Of a stretch of DNA of 64,000 nucleotides, positions 1 to 13,100 are shown piece after piece; positions within the stretch are counted from its first letter, which is position 1; the number at the start of each line of letters is the position of its first letter. The stretch is from Edaphochlamys debaryana. Its lineage: Eukaryota > Chlorophyta > Chlorophyceae > Chlamydomonadales. A program made the position numbers and the translations under genes. The DNA lies in the NCBI GenBank assembly GCA_016858145.1, contig JAEHOE010000095.1:186001-250000 (forward strand). Direction: 5' to 3'. Under the pieces are notes generated by a model. The model was not told the origin of the DNA. It searched no databases and saw only the letters and a list, made by a program, of their open reading frames with translations.

Positions 1-2
1 CC

Positions 3-3000
3 ATGGCCGACGTCGGCGCGGAGATTCAGCGGGTTCAGAATAAAATCGACAAGGTGGAGGATGATATCCAGCAGACGCGAGCCGAGCTGAAAGCGCTTGA
101 AGCCCAGCCTCAGAGCCCATGCTTGAGCGAGGCAGACCTGCTGGGGGCCAAGAGGCAGCACCTGTACCGCAGGGAGGAGCAGCTGCGCACGGAGAAGGAG
201 CACCTGTACCGCGAGGTGGAGCAGCTGCGCACGGAGGAGCAGCAGCTGCGTGCCCAGGAGCTGCGGACCAGGGGTCAGGCCCTTGGTGCAGGTGGCGCGG
301 CTCCACCATCGCCTCGGCGCCTGCTAGAGACGGCGGCCCGGCTGCGCCAGCTCCCTGACCTGGACGTCTGGGAGGTGGCCTATGGCGACTCCTTGGTCTA
401 CGACTACGTGGACGGCGCGGGGGCGGGGGGCCGCATCGGCACGTGGGCAGAAGGGGCCTTGCGTGCCGCGGTGGACACGCACAGGTCCTATGCGCCAGCC
501 ACCTTTGTGGTTTCCGGGATCGTCAAGGTACGTTGCATCGCTGCAAACCAGTGGGAGAGCTGCCCAGGCGGCATCGCACAGCTAGCCCGCTAGCCCAGCC
601 CTCGACATCCGCCACGCCCCCCCCCCCCCTTGCGGCCCTCCACGCCCTCCATGCCTTCTGCCCAGTCCTTGCGCGCCTGCACCGCCGCCCCATGGACCGC
701 CCCTTGCCCTGTCCCCCCCGCTTGCCGCAACCATCCTCCCAGCTTGCTGTTAGCCTCCTCTACCCATGCGCCCGCAGCCTGCAGCCTGCGGCCTGTGACC
801 CCTTGGCTGCACCCTGCCCGCGGCCCCGCCCCGCGCAGACCGGCAAGTCGTACACACTGGAGCACGTGGTTCCCGCGGTCGTGGCGGAGGAGCTGCGCAA
901 GTTGGGCGGGGGGCACCCGCTCGAGGGTATGGTGGTCCTGCGCCTGGACGCAGGGAAGCTCAACCGGCAGGCAAGTCGGCGTCAGCTCCGTGGATACGGT
1001 ACGCTGCTGACGTGGAAGACGGGCTGCGTGTTGGGGTTGCTCGCGCGTCGTGAACCCACCTTGCGCTGTGAAGGCTCCGAAGCGTGGCTCCAGTGGTAGT
1101 GGGCAGCTGGGGGTATAGTTTGTTTGGCTAGCGCTGTCCCGCGGTGCAAGGGCAAGCTCCTGGTCCTCCCTGGCCCAACCCCATGCAGAGCGGCGCCACG
1201 GCCCTGCTGCGGAGCCTCCTGGGCGCCCTGGTCGAGTGGGCGCTGGAGGAGCACGTGCCGGTGCAGGCGGGTGCGCTGCAGGCCGCGCAGGACGAGCTCG
1301 CGCGTGCCTCCCCCAACGACGAAGAGTCCGTCCCGGGCGGTGCTATCCTGCGCTTCCTCAAAGAGGTCCAGGTCCCCGTGCTGGTGCTATGCGGTGCGTG
1401 GAGGGGGGCTGTGTCATGGGGCATACCTCCCACTGCTCGGCGAGTGTGCTGCGGTACACGCTGCCCTCCTGCGCTGACACTACTGCGTGCAAGGAGCATG
1501 CCGCCGAGCGTTGAAACATTGTCATGTCCGCTTCCCCCGCCCCCTCTTCTATCTACCGCCAGACGAGGCGCAGAGCCTGTTCCTACCCACCATCGGTGGC
1601 AAGCTGGACTACGGCGGGGCCGCATACACCCGACAGTCCTTCATGAAGACGCTCCTGGCGTACGGCTCCCACACGACCCTGTGGTGTCTGACTGGCAGCT
1701 CCATGGCGTCCACCTGGGTCAGCCTGCAGACATGCCGCCCAACGGCTACCCGGTCTTCCTCTGCATCATAACCGCCGTCCTGCCGGCCACCTACAGCCCC
1801 GGGCACATGCGCTGGGCGTGGGAGCGGCTGCAGTCCCGCTCCCCAGGCGTGGCCCTGGATCCCAGGCTGCTGCAGCTCTGCCCGCCGTCCGTTGCACTCC
1901 TGACGCTCCTGGTGGCTGGCTGGCTGGATGCCGGGCGGCCCGGGGACGTGGCGGCCTTCGTCCGCGGCTTCGCGCGGACCAAGCTGATGGACGAGGTGGG
2001 CCTAGCGGCTGGGGTTTGGGTGGCCGTGGCAGCGGGTGGCGGTGGGTGAACGGGACTGGTTGCGTCAAGCCCGTGTGCGTGCTCGCGCCCTGGGGACCGG
2101 CTGCAGACCCCGCCCGCCGCTTGCCCCCTCAGTCGGTCAAGGAGTGGCATGTGGGCTTGGGGGCCATGCCGGTGTCGCAGCGGATCGCGGTCCTGGACCT
2201 GTCGTCTCCGGACGTGGGGTTCCGGATCGACATGGGCCTGCTGGACACCGGCCTGCGGCGCTTCCTGGAGCCGCACCTGGACAAGACGGTGGACGGCCGT
2301 TGGTACCTGCGTGACGCACACCAGCGCCAGATCGTGCAGGTGCGGAGGCCGTCCGCACGTGACCGAACCCCTTCTTATGCCTGCCGATGCATCCTGAGGG
2401 GGCATTGCCGTGCACACAACCGAGCCTGAGCTTTGCGGCGATAGGCTTTACCGTGCTCACGTCTGCCGTCCCGCTTCGTTCCGTGCTCGCCCGCAGCTGA
2501 TGATCGACCAGGACGGTACGCTGCGAGGCAGCTGGAGCGACCAGGAGCTGGGTGCCATCCTGACGACGCAGCGGGACGGGGCTTGGGACCTGCTGCCCCT
2601 GGGCGAGGAAGCGGGCTTCCTGCTCGGGCCCAACCCCCAACCGGATGAGTGCAGCAGCGGCGGCGGCCTGGCCAGCAGCATCGGCGGCCGCACCAGCGGT
2701 GGCGGCGAGACCTGCAGCACCGATGACAAGGGCGTGGGCGACAGCGGCGGCGGCGGAGGGCGCGGGGGTGGCGCAACAGCGGCAGTGGCCAAGGCGCGCG
2801 CACGCGGCGACCCGGGCCCGGCGGTGGGGTGCGGCCAGCACACGCCGATGGTGCACGCCCCAGGCCCGAATGGGGCGTGGGGGCTGGGAGGGTCGCAGGC
2901 GGCAACACTCGCTCCGCGCCGGCCTGCGCAGCGCTCGGTCTTGGCTTCTTCGTCCGCCGTGGGGGCGCGAGCTACCCAGCTGCGGGCCGCTGCCGATCTG

Positions 3001-3060
3001 AGCCGTTTGCGTGCGCTGCGTCCGCTGGCTGCCGGAAGCGGGAGCGGCTTGTGGCCGTAG
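3..3060 (+). CDS. Crinkler/RHS-like P-loop NTPase (putative, frameshifted)
   Basis: Six exons are inferred: 3-527, 839-970, 1189-1393, 1563-1995, 2133-2339 and 2497-3060 (TAG), about 688 aa. The N-terminus is a charged coiled coil (residues 1-90). Joining exons 1 and 2 creates a Walker A motif, GIVKTGKS, across the splice. Joining exons 3 and 4 creates a Walker B-like VLVLCDEAQ. This domain order resembles the NTPase region of Crinkler/RHS-type proteins, but that family call is by memory of motif style only. Intron 2 uses a GC donor (CAG|GCAAGT at 971). Around 1720-1731 the frame must change: TGSSMASTWVSL reads in one frame and ADMPPNGYPVF in another, with no room for an intron. The C-terminal 120 residues are low-complexity Gly/Ala. 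The start at base 3 is the first ATG in the window, so more 5' sequence may exist outside. Confidence 0.55.
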
Positions 3061-4047
3061 TACGGCTGCCCAGGCTTGCCGTACATGGGAGCGAAGGTGC
3101 GGAGCCCGACTGTGCGACAAGTGTGCAGTGTGGTTTCCTCTTGTGTGAGGGCCTCGAGTCTGATGGGCTACCTCTGATGGCGAGCGGTACGGCAAACCTT
3201 GTGAAGACGTGCGTCGTAGGTGGTAGGGTAGGACATGAGCCCGAGGTGGGGCCGTTGATACACGCTGAGTATGGTCTTTGCGTGCCAAGAAGTATGGTGG
3301 GACCTGAGAGAGGTCAGTGCTAGTCACTTGTGTTTTGGCCCCAGGGGGCAAGCCCGTTAGGTGGCGTAAGCGTACCGTAAGCTGAGTCGGCGGGCCCCTC
3401 TGATAAACTCGTGAGGATGCGCGCATGGAGGGTTGGACGGGAACAAGCAGTCTTGGCTCGTGGAGGTCACTCCTGAATGGGGCACGGGTCAGCACAGTGG
3501 CTAGAAGTGGACGAGCGGGGCTGCAGGTCAAAGTCGCTGTCAGGGATTTCCATTCGCCTTGTGCGTGGCGTGGCGCGGCGGGGAGGTATCTTGCCGGTAT
3601 TTTACTAACGGTTCATCCTCGATGATGCTCCCATTCGACTGATGTAGCCTTAAGGCCCACCAGCAATCCACCTCCTCGCCCATGCTGTCCCGCTCCCATG
3701 ACCGGTAAACACAGCTCCGTCGCTTCCCGGGAACCCCGTGTCCCAGGGGCACCCGCCGTTCATGCCCTCGCGCCCCTTGCCACAACCACAACAGCTCTCA
3801 ACCTCCGTCCGGCCGGCCTCGTCTGCTCTGGCTGGTCTCGACTGTTCAGCCCCCGTTCGCAAAATGCGCCCACCAACAACCTTGATTCAGTGTGCGTGCT
3901 CAGGCCGCTGCCCTTGAGTTCTACGCCTGCCCTCCCGCCGAGCGCCGCGGTCGATGGTCTCATGGCAACGAGGTCTTCTGCCCTACTTTGGCCGTGGGTC
4001 CAGCATCTCTCTACTCTCCGCCCTAACCACAAACAAGTCCCGTCCTC
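3061..4047. other. Intergenic, convergent 3' flanks
   Basis: This spacer lies between the stop of the P-loop NTPase gene (+) and the stop of the RRM gene (-), so it should hold both 3' untranslated regions. I find no TGTAA signal on either strand and no supported gene. Confidence 0.5.
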
Positions 4048-7000
4048 TCAGCGACGGGGGCCCCTGTTACCGCCACCCCCCATGTTCCGGCCCTGCATGG
4101 GCCCCGGGCCCGGGCCGGGCCCGCCGCGGGCGCCGCCGCCGGGCGGGCCCCGCGCGTTGGGCGGCGGCATGGCCCGGCCGCCGAAGTCAGGCCCTGGCGC
4201 CGGTCCGCCACCGCTCCGGGGACCTTGCCCCGGGCCGCCTCCCGCACCCCGCGCCCGCATCATCCCGCCCGGCCCCATGGGCTCGAGCCCGCCCCTCAGC
4301 TCTCCCGAAGCCCGGCCGCCCATGCCCGCCGGCCCCGGCCCGCGCTGCCCCGGCCCCATGCCCGGCCCCATCCCTGGGCCCATCCCAGGACCTGGTCCGC
4401 CCATGCCCGGGCCCGGACCCATGCCCGGTCCAGGGCCCATGCCGGGCCCCATTGGGCCGCCGCCCATGCCCGGACCGCCGCCCATGCCCATGCCCGGGCC
4501 CATGCCCATACCCGCCTCCATGTACCCGCCTGGGCCCATCTGCCCCTGCGCCATCCCCGGGCCCATCCCCTGTCCCATCTGCCCCTGTCCCATCTGCCCC
4601 TGCCCCATCTGCCCCTGTCCCATCTGCCCCTGCCCCATCTGCCCCTGTCCCATCTGCCCCTGCCCCATGCCCATGCCCATACCCTGCCCCATCTGGCCCG
4701 GCCCCATGCCGCCGCCGCCGCTGCCTCCACCGCCACCCATGTACGGCCCATCTCCGTACCCGCCGTCCAGGTACGAACCGCCGCCGCCGCCTCCACCGTT
4801 CCCCTGCCCACCCCGCATGCCGCCGCCCTGCCCCTGCCCCTGCCCCTGCCCGCCCTGGGCCCCCGGGCCCATCCGCGGCGGGTCCAGTACGGTCTGGCCC
4901 CCGCCGGGCCCGCCACGGTTGAGGCGGTTGGCGGGCTCCTTGGGCGGCCGGGCGTACACGGGCCGCAGCACGGTGGACTGTTCGGCTTCCGGGTCCAAGC
5001 GGTAGCCGTTGACGCCGGCCTTGGCGGCGGCGGCGGCGTGCGGATCCGAAAAGTCCACGAAGCAGCGCACGATCTTGTCGTTGGGGCGGGAGGGCTGATC
5101 CTTGACAACCAGTCGCAGGCCCTGAGGGAGGGGAGAGAGAGGGCAGGGGAGGGCAAGGCGTGAGGATGCAAGGGCCGGAGGGAAGGTACGGGCACCGGGC
5201 AGGTTTCTGCCCCCACAGCTGGAACCCGGGTTGAGGGCAGGTCAGCACCGGAAATCAGCCGAGATCTCCGACCGTCTTCTCGCACCTTGTATCCGGCGTA
5301 GGGCCTGAAGATGTGGGCCATCTCACGCCGCGTCACGTCCGACGGCAGGGCGTCCAGGTAGAGCGAGGCGGTGGCGTCGGCGGGCAGCGGCGGCAGCTGG
5401 GCCTGGGCCTGCGGGCCCGCCTGGGCCTGGGCCGGGCCCTGCTGGGCCTGGGCGGGGCCCCGGCCGGCCTGGGCACCGCCCTGCTGTGCGTTGGGGATTG
5501 CCGCCGACGAGGCCTGGCCCATGCCGCCCATCCCCTGGCCCATCCCCTGGCCCATGGCCATGCCTTGGCCCTGCATCTGACCCATGCCGCCTTGCCCCTG
5601 GCCCATCATCGCCGCCTGCTGCCCCATACCGCCTTGGCCCATACCGCCTTGCTGCCCCATGCCGCCCATCCCCGCCTGGCCCATGCCGCCCTGCCCCATG
5701 CCTCCCCCCATCCCCTGCTGCTGCGGCTGCTGCTGCTGCATCCCGCCCTGCATGGCCCCCGGGCCCAGGCCGCCCTGCATGCCGCCGCCCTGCCCCATGG
5801 GGTCCGGCTGCTGCGGCTGCTGCATCTGCTGCGCCTGTTGCTGCATCAGCTGTTGCTGCTGTTGCGACTGCTGGCCGTAGCCCTGCATTCCGCCCATCTG
5901 CTGTTGCGCCGCCGCCGCCTGCATCTGCTGCTGCTGTTGAGGGTCCGGCATGGGCTGCTGCTGTTGGGGCTGCTGAGCGTAGTAGCCGCCCTGCTGCTGC
6001 TGCCCGCCCATACCCACGCCCATCCCCATCTGCGCCTGCTGTTGCGCCGCGGCCTGTGGGGGCATCTGGCCCTGCATGCCCATGCCCTGCTGCCCCATGA
6101 CACCCGGGCCCATGCCCATGGCCCCGCCCGGGCCCGACGTGGGCCCGCCGCCCATGCCTTGGGCCTGACCCATGCCCCCCTGCAGGCCCATGCCTTGCTG
6201 TGGGCCCATGGACCCTGCCTGCTGCTGCTGCTGCTGGGGGCCGAGGCCCATGCCGCCCATGCTGCCCTGCTGAGGCATGCTGGCCTGGGAGGGTTGCGAC
6301 GCCATTTGCCCTGCGCGGATGCCCCCAGAGCGAACACGGGCAACACGAGTCCTTGGCGGGAGTGCTGCCGTACTGAACCCTTTGGCTGTCCCTTGTGTTG
6401 TCCTACGCCCTGCTCAGCCCTGGTGCGCCGATACCCCTCGCTTCGTAGGCTTTCGCGTTGCGTTGAGTCCCCTCCCCATCGGCACCCTCTTTTGCCCTTC
6501 CTGGCCCTCTGCCTGGCCCTTTGGAGCCCTCGCCCAGTGGCCCTCTTCCACCCCATCCCAGGCCTTCCTCCCGACATGTCCCCTGACAGCTGCTTGCTGC
6601 CTTGGTAACCTGCCAAGATCTGACATCGTATCCGCTCAGAATGACACATAGCTTGCTTGTCCTTTCCAGGTGCTTGCCCTCGCTGTGCGTCTATGGCCTT
6701 GGCCGCCTCATCATCCCTTCCGTTGTCCCAGCCTACCCATGTAAGCCCCCTTCCCCTGCCCCCCCTGTTCTTCCCATAAGGTGTTTCCTACAAACTTCTT
6801 CTTCGCCCGGACAGTTACGCGTAACCGAGCAGCCCATCCTGAGCCCCAGGGTCCCAGCTGAGCCCCTTCCCCTGCACGACTCCCTCCCATCCCACGCAGG
6901 AGACCTAGCGGGCCCCTTGCCCCCACCCTCCCCATGCTCACCGTTGCCCAGCAGCCCAGACAGATTTGCCAGCTGGCTCTGACTCAGCGTCGCCAGCGCC

Positions 7001-9091
7001 GCAGCCATGCTGGAGCTAGCTCCCATCTGCTGTTGCTGCTGTTGTTGTTGTTGTTGTTGCTGCTGCTGCTGCTGCTGTTGCAGCATCTGCTGCTGTTGCG
7101 GGAGGACCTGCTGTTGTTGCATGCCGGGCCCAACGGCAGCCGCAGGCGGCGACTGCATGCCAGGCCCAGCCAGGCCCATGCCCTGCTGCAGGCCCGCGGC
7201 GGCCTGCATCATACCCTGACCCGGGCCCTGTTGGGGCCCAGCCAGGCCCCCGGCCGCCATCATGCTGCCCGGGGCCGCGTCGGGCCCTCCCAGGCCCGGC
7301 ATGGCCCCCATGGCCATGCCCTGCTGCCCCATAGCGCCGGGCCCTTGCTGGGGCATGCCTGCAAAACGGCATGTGTTGGTTGTGTCGGTTGGGAGACGTG
7401 TAGATGCGTTGGCACAGCGCCGCCGTCCCCGTGACACCTGCCCAGGTACTCTGGCTACACAACGATGCAGATCTCATCATGCAAACCCCCGCGCCAGCAA
7501 TCGTGACTCATGCAGATCGGTGTGCCAGCCCGCACCCGCAGTGCTGTGCAGGTCTCGTCATGCCAGCCCCCGCCCGCCCCCACAGCCTGCCGCCCCTGCA
7601 GCCCATGACTGGTACTTCGCCCTCACGCTATCGTGTGCGAGTCCCATGACACCCGACAGACTGGCAGGCCCACACCCCAGCCCGATACCTTCATCCCCTT
7701 CTCAGGCCCCAGCCCCTTCCGTCCCAACCGTCTTTCACCCGAGCTGTCACCCCCTTGAAGCCCGCAAACAGCCCGCAGTAACAGCAACAGCATCCACACG
7801 GCCCAGGGCCCTCCACTCACCGTATCCCGCCGGATAGCCGCCCGGATAGCCGCCGTAGTTGGGGGGGTACATCTGCAAGCGTCCGAGAGCCCAGGAGCAG
7901 CCTGGCTTCAGCCCTCAGCCCTCAGCCCTGGAACAGCCCTCAGCCCTCAACCCAGAATCAGCCCTCAGCCCGAACCCACACCATGTAGGGCTGGGTAGCC
8001 TCACTGCGCGTGCACTACGCCGTGGCCATGCGCACTTACCCATGCTCCCCACCCGACACGCCGCGCCCACCCAACCGCAGCGGAGCCCGTAGGTTCGCGC
8101 GAGCCCCGCGCTGCCCAGCCCTCGCACTGCCCTTGCCACACTCCCTCAGCCCCCAGCCCCCAGCCCTCAGCCAGCCCTCAGCCCCCAGACCTTGCGTTTC
8201 TTGCGGCCCACCCTGCCAGCTTGGCGTCAGGCATCCCGCTCGCCCGGCCACCCCTCGCCCTGCAGCATACGGTGGGTATCCCCGCCTCATCCCAACCCGC
8301 TTCATCCCAGCTGTTCACCCCCACCGCCCCCGCTGCCCGCTCGCACCCACCGCCATGTCGTTGGGACGGAGCTGCTTGAACCCCATATCTGGAGGCGGAG
8401 GGGAGGCAGGCCGCGTGACGACCCGCCCGTGCAGGACCCTTCATGCCTCGTGCACAGCAGCCGCGTACCCCCAGCCCCGGCCCCCCCCCGGCCTGAACCC
8501 CGGCCCGCCTTGCCGAGGGCCATGACACGACCATGCATCCGCAACCCGAAGCCTCGCTTAAAAATTCTTGGGTATCCCTCCGGCCCCGATCACCCCACCC
8601 GCTGTGCCCGCTGTGCCTATCGCCCATGACACCAGGAAGCCACGACCGCCGGGCGACCTGCAGTCAGTGCCTGGGACTAGCCCCCGCCCCGCATCCACTT
8701 GCCCACCACCGGTACGTACCCCTGAGTGCAGTCTCAAGAACCCCAACCGCTGTTGCCCAACAACGGGGGTGTGGTGCCAGCTCCGCCACTCCCTCCCGGC
8801 AGTGCCCGGGGCCAACCCCGTCCGGCCTCCATTTCACCCCAGGTCACCCACCCCCCGGCCTCTATTCCCAGCCCCTATCGATCCCACCCGACGCCCACCC
8901 CGTGACGGACGCAGCCTCCAAACCGTTACCAAGCAGTAAGTGCCTCCCCTGGGTGGCATGGATGGGTGGCCTCCAGTCGCCAAGACCCTCTCAACCTCTC
9001 CCATGGCATCGCATGATCTTTGAATATGCTTACCATAGCCCCCGCCATACGTCCCGGCCTCATACGCGTCGCGCATGCGCTTGTTGTCCAT
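4048..9091 (-). CDS. RBPMS-like single-RRM RNA-binding protein, Met/Gln/Gly-rich
   Basis: Six exons on the minus strand (9091-9034, 8388-8351, 7872-7821, 7358-6942, 6310-5286, 5121-4048) give an exactly open 887-aa frame. Residues 1-50 include a short basic start (MDNKRMRDAYEAG) and a PPNYGGYPGGYPAGYG stretch. Residues 50-500 are Gln/Met/Gly-rich, with a run of about 18 glutamines. The RRM is at about residues 503-587, split by the last intron: RNP2-like LYLDAL, then RNP1-like RCFVDFSD, and the family-typical ending NGYRLDPE. Spacing and sequence resemble the RBPMS/couch-potato RRM of metazoans and plants. The C-terminus has QMGQG pentapeptide repeats and Gly-rich segments. Low-complexity flanks of this kind often drive condensates, which is inference. 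The start ATG at 9091 was chosen because each downstream junction then keeps phase. Confidence 0.82.
4555..4680 (-). repeat. 15-bp coding tandem repeat (QMGQG)n
   Basis: About eight copies of a 15-bp unit (CCCATCTGCCCCTGY on the plus strand) encode QMGQG repeats in the C-terminal exon of the RRM gene. The length is a multiple of three, so copy-number change keeps frame. Confidence 0.85.
7016..7090 (-). repeat. CAA/CAG trinucleotide run (poly-Gln)
   Basis: A mixed CAG/CAA array in exon 4 of the RRM gene encodes an uninterrupted run of roughly 18 glutamines, bordered by further Gln-rich sequence. Confidence 0.85.
7873..8350 (-). other. RRM-gene intron 2 with CAGCCCT repeats
   Basis: This 478-bp intron separates exons 2 and 3 of the RRM gene. 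It contains two clusters of a degenerate CAGCCCTCAGCC repeat (about 7910-7975 and 8145-8190). I see no additional exon in it that would keep phase. Confidence 0.6.
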
Positions 9092-10152
9092 GCTCGCTCA
9101 GCCCGCCGGGACGCCCGAGACCGGTGGCTGACCTATGGAAGAGCACCCAAGCTGCTGATCGTGCGACAGTCCACCGAGGTAAGCTTCCGGCAGAAGCGCT
9201 CCGTGACGCCCGCGCTCCGCCCGCTCTCCGCCTTCGCTACTTCACTTCTAGTCGCGTTCTAGTTTTATTCAGTTCCTAGACGACCATGCGTGCTTCGCTG
9301 GATGGATGCCCCAAGCCCGGTTGTCTGCCGAGGCTTCACGGGAAGATGTGATCGGTGGCTCTCACTGTGTAGACTAATACAGTGGAGGGTGTGAGCGGTA
9401 AGCGGGAATACAGCCGAAGGAAGCACGGTGATGCCCCACCACCTGCGCCCACGCTCCTACCCCGCCATCCCGGCGGGTGATGCTCGAAAACGCTCTGCCA
9501 CGGGCCTCATGGCGATTCAACGAGGGGGGCCGAGGGGACGGCGTGAAGGGGATGCGCACTTGCGCAGGCCCGTCGGGGGCCGGTCAACCACGCCCTCCCA
9601 CACCGTGCTCGTGGTTGATGCCCCCGCCCTTCCTGTTCTTGTCAAACCCCACCCTTCCCGGCCACCTGGGCTAGTCAACCCTTCCGACCACGCACCGCCG
9701 GCAGCCCGTTATTGTAGCTCCTCCCTAGCTTGAAGCCCCTTGTAATCATGTCTGCCGCACGCCAATCCATATCTAGGCATCCGGCCTGCAGGGATTCCGG
9801 TCTGTAGGGGAAGGGCAGCCAGCTGGGGGAAGGAGCAGCTGACTGGGGACTGGGCAGGGATACCGGGGAGTTCAGGGTTGACAACCAGGCGCGGGCATGG
9901 GTCGCGTGGATGGGTCCGTGGTTCCGGTGATGGATGGGTCGTGGGGTCATCATCTGTTAGAACCCCCATCGCGGACTGCCAGGTGACGATATGCCTGGTG
10001 CTGGTAGTCGACGCGGATTCGGCCTGTCCGCTGGCCTGAGCGCGATGCCGCGAGTGCCGACATGATTGCGTGACGCCTCACGCCTCTTCTGTCTTAATAC
10101 GTTTGTATACTTGCATACCGGGAACTGAATCGCTACGAGAGCTACTGTGATC
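9092..10152. other. Divergent intergenic region
   Basis: About 1.06 kb separates the RRM gene (-) from the TPR gene (+), so promoters for both should lie here. I recognise no TATA box with confidence and no further gene. Confidence 0.5.
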
Positions 10153-13100
10153 ATGTATCGTGCACGTAGCGCGTGTCGATTGATTGGCGCGGTCCAGCAG
10201 CGCTGCGCAGGTGCTGGCGCTGCGGAGCAAGCGCTATCCTATAGCTCGGTGGCGCTTCTGCGGAGCGATGGCGTTGGCGCTGAAGGTCGCTGGGCGGCAG
10301 CGACGCGGGCCTCCGCCGGTACCGGCGGCACGAGCGGGGGGCAGGCCACGTCGCGGACCGGTACGTCCCACACGAGGTGGCCCATACTAGGCTAAGGGCA
10401 ACCTCACCCGTATCTCTGACTGGGGGAGAAGTTGGGCTTCGATGGGCGCCCCCAGGGTCTTGGGAGTGCTCCTTACGGGGAGACAGGGCCGCTTGTTTGG
10501 GCTTGTCGACGGTGTCATCCGCCGCTCCCTCCGGCGAGCAGCACCCCGCCTCACCACCTTTTCTGGAACCTGCTCTACCTTCCTCATGACCATATGCTCA
10601 GCACCTTGTCTGCTTGCGCTTGCTGTGCTCATGGGTCGATGACCACAGAGCACGTGGGCAGGAAGCCGTTCCCAAATCTGAATTCGTCCCCTCCGCGGTG
10701 TGTTGTCCATTGCCTCCAGGCTGGGCTGCCGCGCTGCTGGCTGCCGCCGCCGCCAGCACCGCTACCAGCCTGGCGGACTCCCCCGCGCAGCCGGTAAGAG
10801 CTTTCCGCTCTCTATTTCATGCACCAGCTGCGGCAGCACGGGGTAGTATCGGGGGCCCTTCCGTCAAAAAGCGCATAAGCACGGTGCACGCCAGCACAGC
10901 TTGCATGGGCCACAGCCACGAACTGCGCTGGTAGAGCCTCCCCTGCCATGACTCATCCCCCTCCCCTCCCCTCTCTTCCCGTACACCACCTCCCCACGTA
11001 CGACGGGGTAGTACGATCCCTTCCGTCGAAGTGGGCACAAAGACAGTACACGCCAACACGGAGCGTGTGCAGGGCCACAGCACTTTCTGCCCTCAGAAGG
11101 CGCCCCTGCCATGACTCATCCCGTCCCCCCCTCTCCTCCTGTCCCCATCTCCCCGGTCCGCTGCCCCTGCCCCTGCCCGAGGACGACCCCGCCCGCCACC
11201 CCTCACGCGCCCCGACGCTCCACGTCTTCCCCCTTCCCTCCCCTCTCCACCTGTTCCCTGCACCCCCTCCCCGCCCCCACACCCACAGCCCGCCGCCCCC
11301 CTGCCCGAGGACGACCCCGCCCGCCACCCCCTGGACTACGACCCCGTCACCAACGAGCACACCGCCAAGATGACACTGGCACGCAAGGCTGCCATCGAGT
11401 ACTACAACGCGGGGAAGTGAGTGGAGCGGCGGGTCGGTAGGGAGCTTTGCGCACGGGCTTGTTCCCGCAGCACGGTACTAGAACGGGGGGGCAGTGAGTG
11501 GATGGACCTGCTGGACGAGTACTGAACGGCCCGCGGAAGGGCTTCGCCTCACGCCCTGCTGAGGCACTCCCTCCCCTTACCCCTCTTCCTCTCTCCCCAC
11601 CCCTCAGGTACCAGCAGGCCGAGGCCAAGTTCCGCGAGGCCGTGGCGGAGGCGGAGCTGGGCTTCGACGCGGGCGACCCGCACCTGGCCTCCACGCGCAA
11701 CAACCTGGCCGAGTTCCTGCGCAACACGGGCCGCTTCGAGGAGGCCGAGGCGCTGTACAGGGAGGTGCGTGGTGATGTACGGCTGTACGGCAGGGGTGGT
11801 GCCGTGGGGAGGTGCACGCTGAGGCCGAGGCGCTGTGCAGGGAGGTGCGTGGTGATGTACGGCTGTACGGCAGGGGTGGTGCCGTGGGGAGGTGCACGCG
11901 GAGGCCGAGGCGCTGTGCAGGGAGGTGCGTGCGGTGTGCTGCGTGTGATGTGCGGCGTGTGGCGTGAGGTGCTTGGCGTTATTGCTGTACGGCGGTGTGG
12001 CAGCAAACCATTGACCCTGGGGTCACGGGGGGAGGGGAGCGGGGCTGGGGACGGCCGTGGGCGTGCGGCAGCGGCACCCGTCTGGGCCTCCTGCGCTGGG
12101 ACAGTCGCTGGGACGAGGTCAGGGAGATGTCAGCCCCGACGGCCCCCCCCAGCCATCCTGGGCTCTATTGCAAGGGGCCGGGTGCCAACGCGTCCCCGAG
12201 ACTGTATCCTGTCCGCCCCGCCTCAGGCGCTTGAGCTACTGGAGACGACGTTCGGGGAGAAGCACTGGCTCTACGTGTCCGCCCTGCACAACCTGGCGCT
12301 GTCGTACGAGGTACGAGCAGCTGCCGTACATCGTGCTGTACTGCGTCCCAGCTCCTGACTTCCAGCCAACCAAGCAACCAACCGCCCAACCAACTCCATC
12401 CTAACCGCAGGCCAAGGGCGACCTGCCAACCGCCATCGCCACCATGGAGCGCGTGCTGGCGTTACGGCTGCAGATGTTCGGCACGCGGCACTTCATGTAC
12501 GGCGATGCGCTGTACGCGCTTGGCCACCTGCGGCGCAAGGCGGCGCCGCCGGGCCCCGCCGGGGCCAAGGCGCGGGCCGAGGGCGTGGGCATGATGGAGG
12601 ACGCAGTGGCCATCCTGGAGGACGCGGGTGGGTACCGTCGCTGGGCAGCAGTGCGGTCCGGAAGGGACACGACATGTGCAGGGTCGCACACACGCACCGC
12701 TGGCTGTTGGCACTCTAAACTGGTGGCGGTCCTGGACGATGCTGATGGGTACCATCTCTGGGGGACGGCAGGGACTGCCAGGGGAGGTGCACCATCAGCT
12801 TTGCTTGACGCCCCTACCGTTGACCCTACCCCGCAGAGAAGGTGCAGCTCAACGTTGCCCTGTTCTGGCTGTCGGAGATCGCGCAGGCCCACACCGCCGA
12901 CGGCCGCCCCGCCGCCGCCGCCGCGGCGCTGCGGCGGGCGGTGCGGCACCTGGCGGCCGACCGGGGCGACGACCCGGCCGCCGCGTCGGCGCTGCAGGTG
13001 TGGAGAGGAGGGGCAGCCGCAGGGGCCTGGGCTGTGGCGGCTTGGGCCGCAGGGGTGGTGGGGGTTCAGAGGTCTGGGCCGAAGGGACCTGGGTCGCGGC

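Noticed and set aside
3698..6608. Long plus-strand Pro/His/Leu-rich open frames
   Set aside because: They are antisense shadows of the Met/Gln/Gly-rich RRM protein, whose exons join in phase and contain a real RRM.
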